This document shows positions 34,944-41,730 of a stretch of DNA of 64,000 bases, piece by piece. Position 1 is the stretch's first letter; every line of letters begins with the position of its first letter. Both the position numbers and the translations under genes were made by a program. Below the pieces are notes generated by a model. The model had not been told where the DNA came from and searched no databases. It saw only the letters and a program-made list of their open reading frames with translations. The stretch is from Myroides phaeus. Its GTDB lineage: Bacteria; Bacteroidota; Bacteroidia; Flavobacteriales; Flavobacteriaceae. The DNA is taken from the NCBI RefSeq assembly GCF_900099675.1, contig NZ_FNDQ01000012.1, positions 30,486-94,485 on the forward strand, written 5' to 3'.

Positions 34944-34977
34944 TCGTTTGATAGTATCATATGATACTATCAAACGA
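34944..34977. repeat. 34-bp perfect palindrome
   Basis: TCGTTTGATAGTATCAT followed immediately by its exact reverse complement, with no loop bases. It lies 50 bp after the small membrane protein gene and 16 bp before another palindromic terminator. It lacks a T run of its own, so a protein-binding or cruciform role is as possible as termination. Confidence 0.75.
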
Positions 34978-34992
34978 ACTATCACATACAAA

Positions 34993-35018
34993 AAAAGCAC
35001 CTCAATTGAGGTGCTTTT
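34993..35018. terminator. Terminator of the cysteine-synthase-like gene
   Basis: A perfect 26-bp palindrome, AAAAGCACCTCAA with its complement, just after the stop codon of the minus-strand gene. An A-rich left flank gives a T run in its RNA. Confidence 0.8.
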
Positions 35019-35037
35019 CTATAGCATAACGCAAAGC

Positions 35038-36069
35038 TTACTTCACGTAGTTGATTTCATTTTTAGGCTCTCCATCTAAAAATCCTTGTTGCTCCATCCA
35101 AGCGTCGCTATAAATTTTACTCATATAACGAGAACCGTGGTCTGGGAATAACATTACAACAACGCTATCCTTGTCAAACTCACCTTCAGCAGCATATTGT
35201 CTTGTTGCTTGTAACACAGCACCAGAAGTATATCCTAAGAACAATCCTTCTGTACGAGCTAATTCGCGAGCAGCTTGTGCAGCATCCTTATCCGTCACTT
35301 TCATAAACTTATCAATTACAGAAAAGTCAGTCGCAGTAGGAATAAGGTTTTTACCTAATCCCTCAATTTTATAAGGAGCAATTTCATTAGGGTCTAACTC
35401 ACCTGTTTCGTGGTATTTTTTCAGTACAGAACCATAAGCATCAACACCTAATACTTTTACGTTAGGATTCATTTCCTTTAAGAACCTTGCAGTACCAGAA
35501 ATAGTACCACCAGTACCAGAACAACAAACAAAGTGTGTAATCTTCCCATTTGTTTGGTTCCATATTTCAGGACCAGTAGATAAGTAATGAGCCTCCGTAT
35601 TCAACTCATTAAAATATTGGTTGATATAAATAGAACCAGGTAATTCTTTATGTACGCGTTTTGCAACTTCGTAATATGAACGAGGGTCATCAGCCGCTAC
35701 GTTAGCAGGACATACATAAACTGTAGCTCCCATTGCACGTAACATATCGATTTTATCCGGAGATGATTTATCACTAACAGACAACACACATTTGTATCCC
35801 TTAATAGCACTTACCATTGCAATACTAAATCCAGTGTTTCCAGAAGTAGTTTCTACAATCGTATCTCCAGGTTTTAAAATCCCTTTCTTCTCAGCTGTTT
35901 CAATGATATGTAAAGCAATTCTATCTTTTGCAGAATGCCCTGCATTAAAAGCCTCAACCTTTCCGTAGAAGTTTCCTTCTAACTTAGCAGTTGCTTTTGG
36001 CAATTTTACTAAAGGTGTATTTCCTACAAAAGACAATACATTATCATACGCTTGAATCTCTTCTTTCAT
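35038..36069 (-). CDS. Cysteine synthase / cystathionine beta-synthase-like PLP enzyme
   Basis: A fold-type II PLP enzyme making a sulfur amino acid from an activated serine. The start is the ATG at 36069 (protein [21 protein letters not shown], 343 residues). The Schiff-base Lys is in [14 protein letters not shown], the substrate loop is TTSGNTGFS and the phosphate loop is GTGGTISG. The N-terminal IGNTPLV-like motif is of the CysK/CBS group. The segment EGLGKNLIP resembles the CBS-type sequence more than CysK's G-I-G-x-G. No CBS-domain tail or haem-binding N-terminus is present. The exact donor (O-acetylserine or serine) is uncertain. Confidence 0.9.
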   Translation of the reverse strand: MKEEIQAYDNVLSFVGNTPLVKLPKATAKLEGNFYGKVEAFNAGHSAKDRIALHIIETAEKKGILKPGDTIVETTSGNTGFSIAMVSAIKGYKCVLSVSDKSSPDKIDMLRAMGATVYVCPANVAADDPRSYYEVAKRVHKELPGSIYINQYFNELNTEAHYLSTGPEIWNQTNGKITHFVCCSGTGGTISGTARFLKEMNPNVKVLGVDAYGSVLKKYHETGELDPNEIAPYKIEGLGKNLIPTATDFSVIDKFMKVTDKDAAQAARELARTEGLFLGYTSGAVLQATRQYAAEGEFDKDSVVVMLFPDHGSRYMSKIYSDAWMEQQGFLDGEPKNEINYVK

Positions 36070-36125
36070 AATTTTATTTTTTATTATAGCCTTCACATTG
36101 CTGTATCGACTTCCTTTATACCTAA

Positions 36126-36133
36126 CAAATTTA
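36126..36133 (-). promoter_or_regulatory. -7 promoter box of the cysteine-synthase-like gene
   Basis: TAAATTTG on the minus strand, lying between the oligopeptidase stop codon and this gene. It gives a leader of about 50 nt and shows the gene has its own promoter. Confidence 0.6.
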
Positions 36134-36150
36134 CTAAAAAATAGTGCTAA

Positions 36151-38220
36151 CTATTTCGTAATTCCTTCTAAATCGAACATAAAAGCAAACTCTTTTGCTA
36201 CTTCTTTTAAAGCTTCAAATCTACCTGAAGCTCCTCCGTGTCCTGCATCCATATTTGTATCTAAAAATAACTGATTGTCATTTGTTTTCATCGCTCTTAA
36301 TTTAGCAACCCACTTTGCAGGTTCCCAATATTGCACTTGCGAATCGTGTAATCCCGTAGATACATACATATTCGGATAGGCTTGCTCTTTTACATTGTCA
36401 ATTGGCGAATAAGACAACATATAGTCGTAATACTCTTTATCATTTGGGTTACCCCACTCATCATACTCCCCTGTTGTCAACGGAATACTATCGTCTAACA
36501 TCGTTGTTACCACATCTACAAAAGGTACTTGTGCAATAACACCATTATACAAATCAGGGCGTTCGTTTACAATAACCCCCATCAACATTCCCCCTGCAGA
36601 ACCACCCTCTGCATACAAGTGTTCTTTAGAAGTATATCCTTCTTTAATCACGTGTTCAGAACAAGCGATAAAGTCGTTAAACGTATTTTTCTTTTCTAAC
36701 AACTTACCATCTTCATACCAATCACGTCCCATATCTTCCCCTCCGCGAATATGTGCAATTGCATACACAAATCCTCTGTCTAACAAACTCAAACGCGTCG
36801 TTGAAAAATAAGGTTCCATCGAATATCCGTACGAACCATAAGCATATAACAAGAAAGGATTAGAACCATCTTTCTTCATTCCCTTTTTATACACCATTGA
36901 AATAGGCACTTTTACTCCGTCTTTTGCTGTAGCCCAAATACGTTCTTCTACGTAATCGTTCTTGTCAAAAGTTCCCAAGACCTCTTGTTCCTTCTTCACC
37001 TCTTTCTCTTTCGTTTTCATATTGAAATCAATGATAGAAGCAGGCGTATTTAACGATTGGTAACCATAACGCAAGATGTCTGTGTCAAAGTCAATATTCG
37101 TTGTTGTATAAGCGTTATACGTTTCACTTCCGAAAGGTAAATAATACCCTTGTTCAGGATTGTTCCAAGGCAAAATACGCAAGTGAACAAGTCCGTTTGA
37201 ACGCTCAGAAATAACCAAATAATCTTTAAAAATATCAATATCCTCTAACAATACATCCTCGCGATGAGGGATTACCTCAACCCAGTTTTCTACAGATGTT
37301 TGCGTTTCTGTACATTTCATCAACTTAAAGTTGTCTGCATCATCTAAGTTAGTCGTTACATAGAAGTGTTCTCCATAATGAGAAATATTGTACTCCAAAC
37401 CGCGAATACGCTCTTGGAAAACGCGAAACTCTCCATCTGGGTTATTAGACTCTAATATACGGTACTCACTTGTCAGTGTACTTTCAGAACCAATAACAAT
37501 ATATTTATGTGATTTTTCTTTACTTACATACGTATCAAAAGTTTCATCCTCCTCAAAATACACCAATACATCTTGGTCAACAGCAGTTCCCAATTTGTGT
37601 TTATAAATCTTATCTGCTCTAAGCGTTACCTCATCTTTACGAGAGTAAAACAACGTCTTATTATCTGCAGCCCACGTAGAACTACCCGTTGTATTTGTAA
37701 TTTCAATCGGAGAAATCTCACCTGTAATTAAGTTCTTTACATATAGTGTATATTCTCTACGCGAAACTGTATCCACACCATAAGCAACCCATTGGTTGTC
37801 TTCAGAAACGTTTACTCCACGTAAATGGAAATAAGCGTGTCCTTCTGCCATTTGGTTACAGTCAAAAAGAATTTCTTCTTCTGCCTCCATACTGCCTTTT
37901 TTACGAGACATAATAGGATAACATTGCCCTTTTTCAAAGCGAGTAATATAGTAATAACCATTGTAGAAATAAGGAACCGAACTATCATCTTCCTTAACTC
38001 TCGCTTTCATTTCTTCAAACAAATCCTTTTGAAACTCTTGTGTATGAGCAGTTTGCTCTTGGTAATATGCATTCTCTGCATTTAAGTAATCAATTACTTC
38101 TTGATCTTCTCTGTCGTTTAACCAAAAGTAGTTGTCAATTCGTGTATGGTTGTGTGCCGTTATCTTGTGAGGTTTCACCTTAGCAACTGGCGCTTGTATA
38201 TCTATTTTCATCATATTCAT
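36151..38220 (-). CDS. ptrB: Oligopeptidase B-like serine peptidase (S9A)
   Basis: A 689-residue prolyl-oligopeptidase-family enzyme that cleaves short peptides, in oligopeptidase B after Arg or Lys. The N-terminal two-thirds is a seven-bladed propeller that excludes large substrates. The catalytic domain has the nucleophile in GGSAGG (about residue 540), the oxyanion segment YGSYGYSMEPYF and the catalytic His in MDAGHGGASGRF near the end. The length is nearly that of E. coli PtrB. No signal peptide is seen. The start lies about 9 bp below a TACTTTTG box. Confidence 0.9.
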   Translation of the reverse strand: MNMMKIDIQAPVAKVKPHKITAHNHTRIDNYFWLNDREDQEVIDYLNAENAYYQEQTAHTQEFQKDLFEEMKARVKEDDSSVPYFYNGYYYITRFEKGQCYPIMSRKKGSMEAEEEILFDCNQMAEGHAYFHLRGVNVSEDNQWVAYGVDTVSRREYTLYVKNLITGEISPIEITNTTGSSTWAADNKTLFYSRKDEVTLRADKIYKHKLGTAVDQDVLVYFEEDETFDTYVSKEKSHKYIVIGSESTLTSEYRILESNNPDGEFRVFQERIRGLEYNISHYGEHFYVTTNLDDADNFKLMKCTETQTSVENWVEVIPHREDVLLEDIDIFKDYLVISERSNGLVHLRILPWNNPEQGYYLPFGSETYNAYTTTNIDFDTDILRYGYQSLNTPASIIDFNMKTKEKEVKKEQEVLGTFDKNDYVEERIWATAKDGVKVPISMVYKKGMKKDGSNPFLLYAYGSYGYSMEPYFSTTRLSLLDRGFVYAIAHIRGGEDMGRDWYEDGKLLEKKNTFNDFIACSEHVIKEGYTSKEHLYAEGGSAGGMLMGVIVNERPDLYNGVIAQVPFVDVVTTMLDDSIPLTTGEYDEWGNPNDKEYYDYMLSYSPIDNVKEQAYPNMYVSTGLHDSQVQYWEPAKWVAKLRAMKTNDNQLFLDTNMDAGHGGASGRFEALKEVAKEFAFMFDLEGITK

Positions 38221-38228
38221 TAAAAGTA

Positions 38229-38236
38229 CAAAAGTA
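38229..38236 (-). promoter_or_regulatory. -7 promoter box of the oligopeptidase gene
   Basis: TACTTTTG on the minus strand, ending 8 bp before the ATG. A near-leaderless mRNA is predicted. Confidence 0.6.
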
Positions 38237-38476
38237 AGGTTTTATAACTTGTAGGCATAAAGTTTAGGCATTTAGATTAAGGGGGAAAAAAAAGAGGTAT
38301 AACTTTGATAATAAAAATATAAACAGTCTAAACTACAATGGTTACGTAATTTACAATAGTACACTAAAACAGATTAAATAATACGTTTTGCTGTTTACAC
38401 TTTTCAAGCGAAATTGCTTCAACTCCTTATAAACACAGGACTTAACCAGTATTCGTTACAATCTCATACGGCCTTT

Positions 38477-38509
38477 AGTCGTAGATGAGTCGTAGATAAG
38501 TCGTAGATG
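38477..38509 (+). repeat. Three tandem copies of an 11-bp unit
   Basis: AGTCGTAGATR repeated three times without gaps, followed 30 bp later by a near-perfect inverted copy (ATCTACGGCT at 38538-38547), so the array can also fold back on itself. Confidence 0.8.
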
Positions 38510-38653
38510 GTTCGCCAAAAAGGCCTTTAGGTGAGGTATCTACGGCTTATCTCTGGTGTATCTCCGAACAACCCTTATCCAAAACCCTTTCAATCCCTTT
38601 ATAGATAAGGGTTTAGAGAGAACTGAGTACAAAAGTGGGACGAAGTTTATAGT

Positions 38654-38696
38654 GCAGATGATGTCATTTGATAGCAAATGATAGCAGATGATGTCA
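38654..38696 (+). repeat. 13-bp direct repeat flanking a small palindrome
   Basis: GCAGATGATGTCA occurs at 38654-38666 and again at 38684-38696, spaced exactly 30 bp start to start. The palindrome ATTTG-ATAG-CAAAT lies between them. The layout resembles paired protein-binding sites. Confidence 0.7.
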
Positions 38697-38735
38697 AAAT
38701 AACCGCTTTGCCGATTTCTTTGTTTTGACTCTTCC

Positions 38736-38743
38736 TACTTTTG
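38736..38743 (+). promoter_or_regulatory. Orphan -7 promoter box
   Basis: TACTTTTG matches TAnnTTTG, but no reading frame follows within about 500 bp. It may drive a non-coding transcript through palindromic element B or be a relic of a lost gene. Confidence 0.4.
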
Positions 38744-38867
38744 CAGTAGATATAACAGACATTTATTCTGCTTATCAACCCAATACAAGCTTGCTAAGTT
38801 CTTTTATATCCTTCTAAAACAGTAACATTCGTTTATTATTACACAACTATGGTTTTAATCATAGTCG

Positions 38868-38973
38868 TACCATGTTCGACACTGACACCACACAAATTCG
38901 AGAGATGTTCGGAAAACACCCCCTGTTTCCGAGTGAATGTGGGCGTTGTGTCGAACTTGTGTGGTACATGGTA
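38868..38973 (+). repeat. Palindromic intergenic element, copy B
   Basis: The ends TACCATG and CATGGTA are inverted repeats. Inside, TTCGACAC / GTGTCGAA and TTCGGAAAA / TTTCCGA form further inverted pairs. Read on the plus strand it begins ACCATGTTCGA and shares word order and length with copy A at 13541-13647, which lies on the opposite strand. The two are diverged, so this is an old family or one under structural selection. Confidence 0.65.
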
Positions 38974-39069
38974 TAAACAAAACTCGCCTAAGCCTCGTGT
39001 TTACTGTGATACCCAAAACAGCATTTGTGCAATAAACAACTATAATTAAGCAGCAATCAATGTGTTGTT

Positions 39070-39163
39070 TTTGGAATGCTACCATACTGCTCTCATCAGA
39101 ATTATGGAAAATGTATGGGAACATAATAAGAGCATTGTGTTTGCTTTTTGGGAGCATACCAAA
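39070..39163. repeat. Imperfect long inverted repeat
   Basis: The outer arms TTTGGAATGCTACC and GGGAGCATACCAAA pair at 12 of 14 positions. The inner arms TGCTCT and AGAGCA pair perfectly. No coding frame is convincing across it. It could be a structured RNA or the end of a decayed element. Confidence 0.45.
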
Positions 39164-39217
39164 TAAGACCAATAGCATTTTGCATATAATTACTATCTAA
39201 TTATCAACAACTAAAAA

Positions 39218-39252
39218 AACAATTTAATTGTTATTATTTTTTTATAACTTTG
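39218..39252 (+). promoter_or_regulatory. Promoter and possible operator of the toxin-antitoxin pair
   Basis: The -7 box TAACTTTG (39245-39252) lies 18 bp before the antitoxin ATG. The palindrome AACAAT-TTA-ATTGTT (39218-39232) lies just upstream, where a repressor such as the antitoxin could bind. Confidence 0.5.
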
Positions 39253-39270
39253 AATATTAATAAGTTGTAA

Positions 39271-39513
39271 ATGGATATACAAACAAGAAAATTAGAATTC
39301 ATTAAAGAATTTCTAAAGGTTCACAATGAAGAACTTATAAATCGTTTAGAAAACCTATTGTATGCTGAGCCAATTTCCTATGACGATACAATAGAAGAAG
39401 TGATGAGTATTCAGGAACTGAAAGAGAGAGTTGAAAAATCACTTTCTGACTCTAAAAATAATCGTCTTACTTCAAATGAAGATTTACTTTCAGAAATAGA
39501 ACAATGGAAGTAA
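39271..39513 (+). CDS. Putative antitoxin of a ParE/RelE-type pair
   Basis: An 80-residue acidic, mostly helical protein (for example FIKEFLKVHNEELINRLENLL, then EEVMSIQELKERVEKSLSDSKN). It ends in QWK and its last codons overlap the toxin start by 10 bp. Antitoxins of this group bind the toxin with a C-terminal helix and often repress the operon. No clear ribbon-helix-helix or HTH can be named with confidence. The assignment rests on size, acidity and the overlap with a recognisable toxin. Confidence 0.7.
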   Translation: MDIQTRKLEFIKEFLKVHNEELINRLENLLYAEPISYDDTIEEVMSIQELKERVEKSLSDSKNNRLTSNEDLLSEIEQWK

Positions 39514-39821
39514 CGATCTATTGGACAGATTTTGCAAAAGAAGAACTACATTCTATCTATAATTTCACGCGAATTAAGAATAGTGCTAAATTTTCTAAAA
39601 AGATTATCAAGAAGATTATTGATTCGATTATAATATTAAAATCTTTTCCTGAACTTGGACAGATAGAAACTTTTTTACAAGATAAAAAACAAAGCTTTCG
39701 CTTTATCATTCAAGATAACTACAAAATCATCTATTGGTTCAACAAACCTAACAATAGAATTGAAATCATCGATATCTTTGATTGCAGACAAAATCCCATC
39801 CTACTAAATCGCATTAAATAA
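39504..39821 (+). CDS. ParE/RelE-superfamily toxin
   Basis: A 105-residue basic protein with the family layout: strand VTIYWTDFAKEELHSIYNF, two helices of Lys-rich sequence, the turn LKSFPELGQIE, and the strands SFRFIIQDNYKIIYWFNKPNNRIEIIDIFDCRQNP. The YKIIYWF and IFDCRQNP strands are typical of the ParE/YoeB plasmid-stabilisation group. It would poison DNA gyrase (ParE-like) or cleave mRNA on the ribosome (RelE-like), and the sequence does not distinguish these. It is translated coupled to the antitoxin. Confidence 0.85.
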   Translation: MEVTIYWTDFAKEELHSIYNFTRIKNSAKFSKKIIKKIIDSIIILKSFPELGQIETFLQDKKQSFRFIIQDNYKIIYWFNKPNNRIEIIDIFDCRQNPILLNRIK

Positions 39822-39926
39822 CCTCGTTTCACCTTAATTTTGTCCCTTGTCAACTCACTCAAAAACGACTGCTTTTTATATTTTAAGTATTCTATAACAT
39901 TTCTGTAGAACTTCAAAAGATTTTAA

Positions 39927-39934
39927 TATTTTTG
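39927..39934 (+). promoter_or_regulatory. -7 promoter box of ybaB
   Basis: TATTTTTG matches TAnnTTTG, 26 bp before the ATG at 39961. Confidence 0.65.
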
Positions 39935-39960
39935 CTCAACAAATTTTTAATACATTAGAT

Positions 39961-40284
39961 ATGTTTGGAGACTTAATGGGTATGATGGGTAAATTACAAG
40001 AGACCCAAGCGAAGATTGAAGAAACTAAAAAAAGATTGGATACTGTTCTTATTGACGATAAGAGTAATGATGGTTTATTGCAAGTGACTTTAACTGCAAA
40101 CAGAACTATTCGTTCTCTTTCTATTGCTGATGAATTAATGGAAGATAAAGAGCAATTAGAAGATTATCTTGTTATGGTATTAAACCGCGCTATTGAAAAA
40201 GCGGGTACTATTAACGAAGCTGAATTAGCTGCTGCAGCTAAAGACGGAATGCCAAACATCCCTGGATTAGACCTATTCAAATAA
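39961..40284 (+). CDS. YbaB/EbfC family nucleoid-associated protein
   Basis: A 107-residue DNA-binding protein of the YbaB/EbfC family that forms tweezer-like dimers on DNA. It starts with a Met-rich helix ([26 protein letters not shown]), has the central beta strands [14 protein letters not shown] and ends in a helix with [16 protein letters not shown]. The family's usual recR/dnaX neighbours are absent. The DUF4369 lipoprotein gene begins 4 bp after its stop codon, so the two are probably co-transcribed. Confidence 0.9.
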   Translation: MFGDLMGMMGKLQETQAKIEETKKRLDTVLIDDKSNDGLLQVTLTANRTIRSLSIADELMEDKEQLEDYLVMVLNRAIEKAGTINEAELAAAAKDGMPNIPGLDLFK

Positions 40285-40288
40285 AAAT

Positions 40289-41038
40289 ATGAAAAAAATT
40301 CTTTACACTCTTTTAATAGCTACTGGAGCACTTTTCGTTTCTTGTAATAAAGAAAGCGGAAAAGGTAACTTAATTGTTACTGGAAAAGTAGATGGCTTTA
40401 AACAAGGTAATTTATACTTGTATCAAATACAAGACACTGTTTTTAAAGCAATCGACTCTTTAGCTGTGACTGGCGATTCAAGCTTTAAATTTGATTTAAA
40501 TATTGATTCACCAGAGGTATTCTTTTTGACGTTAGACAGAGGACATACAAATTCTCAAGACAACCAAATTATGTTTTTTGCTGAACCAGGGCAAATGACT
40601 GTTAATACTACTTTGAAGAATTTTTATGCTGATGCTAAAGTAACGGGGTCTAAATCTCAAGAAACATACGAAAACTACTTAAAAACAAGATCTGCTGTTT
40701 TAGATAAGCAAAACGAATTGTTAGTAGCGCGTTTCAACGCTGAGAAAGAAAATAATACTGCTAAAATTGATAGTATTACTAAACTTTCTAAAAAGTTTTT
40801 GGTTAGAAAATACCTTAACGCTGTAAACTTTGCATTAAATCACAAAGATTCTGATGCTACTCCTTATATTGCATTGACTGATTTATATGATGCAAATGTG
40901 AAATACTTGGATACGATTTACAAATCGCTTTCTCCTGAAGTAATGGCACATAAATATGGTAAACAATTAGAAGAGTTTATTAAAGAAAGAAAAGCAATGG
41001 AAGAAGAATTAAAGAATAATTCTACTCCTCAAGAATAA
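40289..41038 (+). CDS. DUF4369 domain lipoprotein
   Basis: A 249-residue lipoprotein with the lipobox FVSC (Cys at position 19). Residues 26-125 match the DUF4369 domain, which in Bacteroidota usually precedes a thioredoxin-like TlpA/ResA domain (VTGKVDGFKQGNLYLYQIQDT, then FFAEPGQMTVNTTLKNFY). Here no thioredoxin CxxC follows. Instead the C-terminal half is helical and charged. It is therefore the short, non-redox form. It is anchored to a membrane, function unknown, and lies 4 bp after ybaB. Confidence 0.85.
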   Translation: MKKILYTLLIATGALFVSCNKESGKGNLIVTGKVDGFKQGNLYLYQIQDTVFKAIDSLAVTGDSSFKFDLNIDSPEVFFLTLDRGHTNSQDNQIMFFAEPGQMTVNTTLKNFYADAKVTGSKSQETYENYLKTRSAVLDKQNELLVARFNAEKENNTAKIDSITKLSKKFLVRKYLNAVNFALNHKDSDATPYIALTDLYDANVKYLDTIYKSLSPEVMAHKYGKQLEEFIKERKAMEEELKNNSTPQE

Positions 41039-41044
41039 TTGATT

Positions 41045-41078
41045 AACGCCCTACTTTTTTCGTAGGGCGTTTCTTTTT
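41045..41078 (+). terminator. Hairpin terminator
   Basis: A 10-bp GC-rich stem AACGCCCTAC / GTAGGGCGTT with a 7-nt loop and T run, 6 bp after the DUF4369 stop codon. Confidence 0.88.
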
Positions 41079-41081
41079 TGT

Positions 41082-41089
41082 TATTTTTG
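41082..41089 (+). promoter_or_regulatory. -7 promoter box of the Crp/Fnr regulator
   Basis: TATTTTTG ends only 3 bp before the ATG at 41093, so the transcript would be leaderless if this box is used. Confidence 0.5.
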
Positions 41090-41092
41090 ACT

Positions 41093-41665
41093 ATGCCAAC
41101 ATTTTCAGAAAAACTTCAAAGTAGCTTACAACTTTCTGTTGAAGAAATTAAAATAGCAGAAAACTTATTCTCCCCAATTACTTTTAAAAAGGGTGAATTA
41201 TTACTTGCTACCACGCAAAAGTGTAACCACCTCTACTTTATACAATCTGGCTTTGCAAGAATATATGCTATACAAGACGACAAGGAAATTACGCAGTGGA
41301 TTAGTATGCCTAATTACTTTGTAACAGACTTATCTGCCTGGTTATTCAACACTACAAGCAAATGGAATATTGAAGCCTTAACACCTATTCAGGCACTTGT
41401 GATTTCAAAATCAGATTATCTTACTTTAGAACAACAAATTGCTAATTGGTCTGCAAAAGAAAGAATGTTTATAGCGCATTGTTTTGAACAGATGGAACAG
41501 CGTATCTTTCAATTTATTTCTCTTAACGCAGAACAACGATATACGCATTTTTTTAATGAATACATGGGACTATTCAATGAAATACCTCATCAATATATTG
41601 CGTCTATTTTAGGAATAACACCAGAGACACTCAGCCGTATTAGAAAGAAATCAATTTCCTTATAA
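41093..41665 (+). CDS. Crp/Fnr family transcriptional regulator
   Basis: A 190-residue cytosolic DNA-binding regulator. Residues 10-115 form a cyclic-nucleotide-binding-like beta-roll (FKKGELLLATTQKCNHLYFIQSGFARIY). The dimerisation helix follows, then a short C-terminal HTH (IASILGITPETLSRIRKK). The phosphate-binding residues of true cAMP receptors (RxS in the PBC loop) are not evident, so the ligand may not be cAMP. It is directly upstream of cobT (66 bp) with an independent promoter, and could regulate the cobalamin genes. No Cys cluster for an Fnr-type iron-sulfur sensor is seen. Confidence 0.9.
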   Translation: MPTFSEKLQSSLQLSVEEIKIAENLFSPITFKKGELLLATTQKCNHLYFIQSGFARIYAIQDDKEITQWISMPNYFVTDLSAWLFNTTSKWNIEALTPIQALVISKSDYLTLEQQIANWSAKERMFIAHCFEQMEQRIFQFISLNAEQRYTHFFNEYMGLFNEIPHQYIASILGITPETLSRIRKKSISL

Positions 41666-41701
41666 ACGTTTATTCTTATACTGATATATTACGAATTAAG
41701 T

Positions 41702-41709
41702 TATATTTG
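41702..41709 (+). promoter_or_regulatory. -7 promoter box of the cobTSC operon
   Basis: TATATTTG, 22 bp before the ATG at 41731. The leader is too short to hold a cobalamin riboswitch. Confidence 0.65.
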
Positions 41710-41730
41710 TGTAAACCAACTTACTACACA

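Larger units (their letters stand above)
38237..39244. other. Gene-free, repeat-rich gap (about 1 kb)
   Basis: No credible coding frame is present. In order it holds an 11-bp triple tandem repeat (38477-38509), a duplicated GGCCTTTAG word (38470 and 38522) and an inverted copy of the tandem unit (38538). An AACCCTTATC / GATAAGGGTT inverted repeat (38570-38613) follows. Next are a duplicated 13-bp word at 38654 and 38684, an orphan promoter box (38736), palindromic element copy B (38868-38973) and an imperfect long hairpin (39070-39163). It looks like decayed mobile or recombination-prone DNA. Confidence 0.6.

Noticed and set aside
38461..38700. CRISPR-like array in the repeat-rich gap
   Set aside because: The repeats are 11 bp in direct tandem with no spacers of uniform length, and no cas genes are present.
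38849..39178. Overlapping frames on both strands across palindromic element B
   Set aside because: They exist on both strands because the sequence is self-complementary. No start context, family or promoter supports them.
39731..39916. Minus-strand 61-codon frame between the toxin gene and ybaB
   Set aside because: It largely overlaps the toxin gene in antisense, with no promoter or recognisable protein pattern.
41666..41730. Cobalamin riboswitch before cobT
   Set aside because: Only about 20 nt lie between the promoter box and the ATG, far too short for the roughly 200-nt aptamer.
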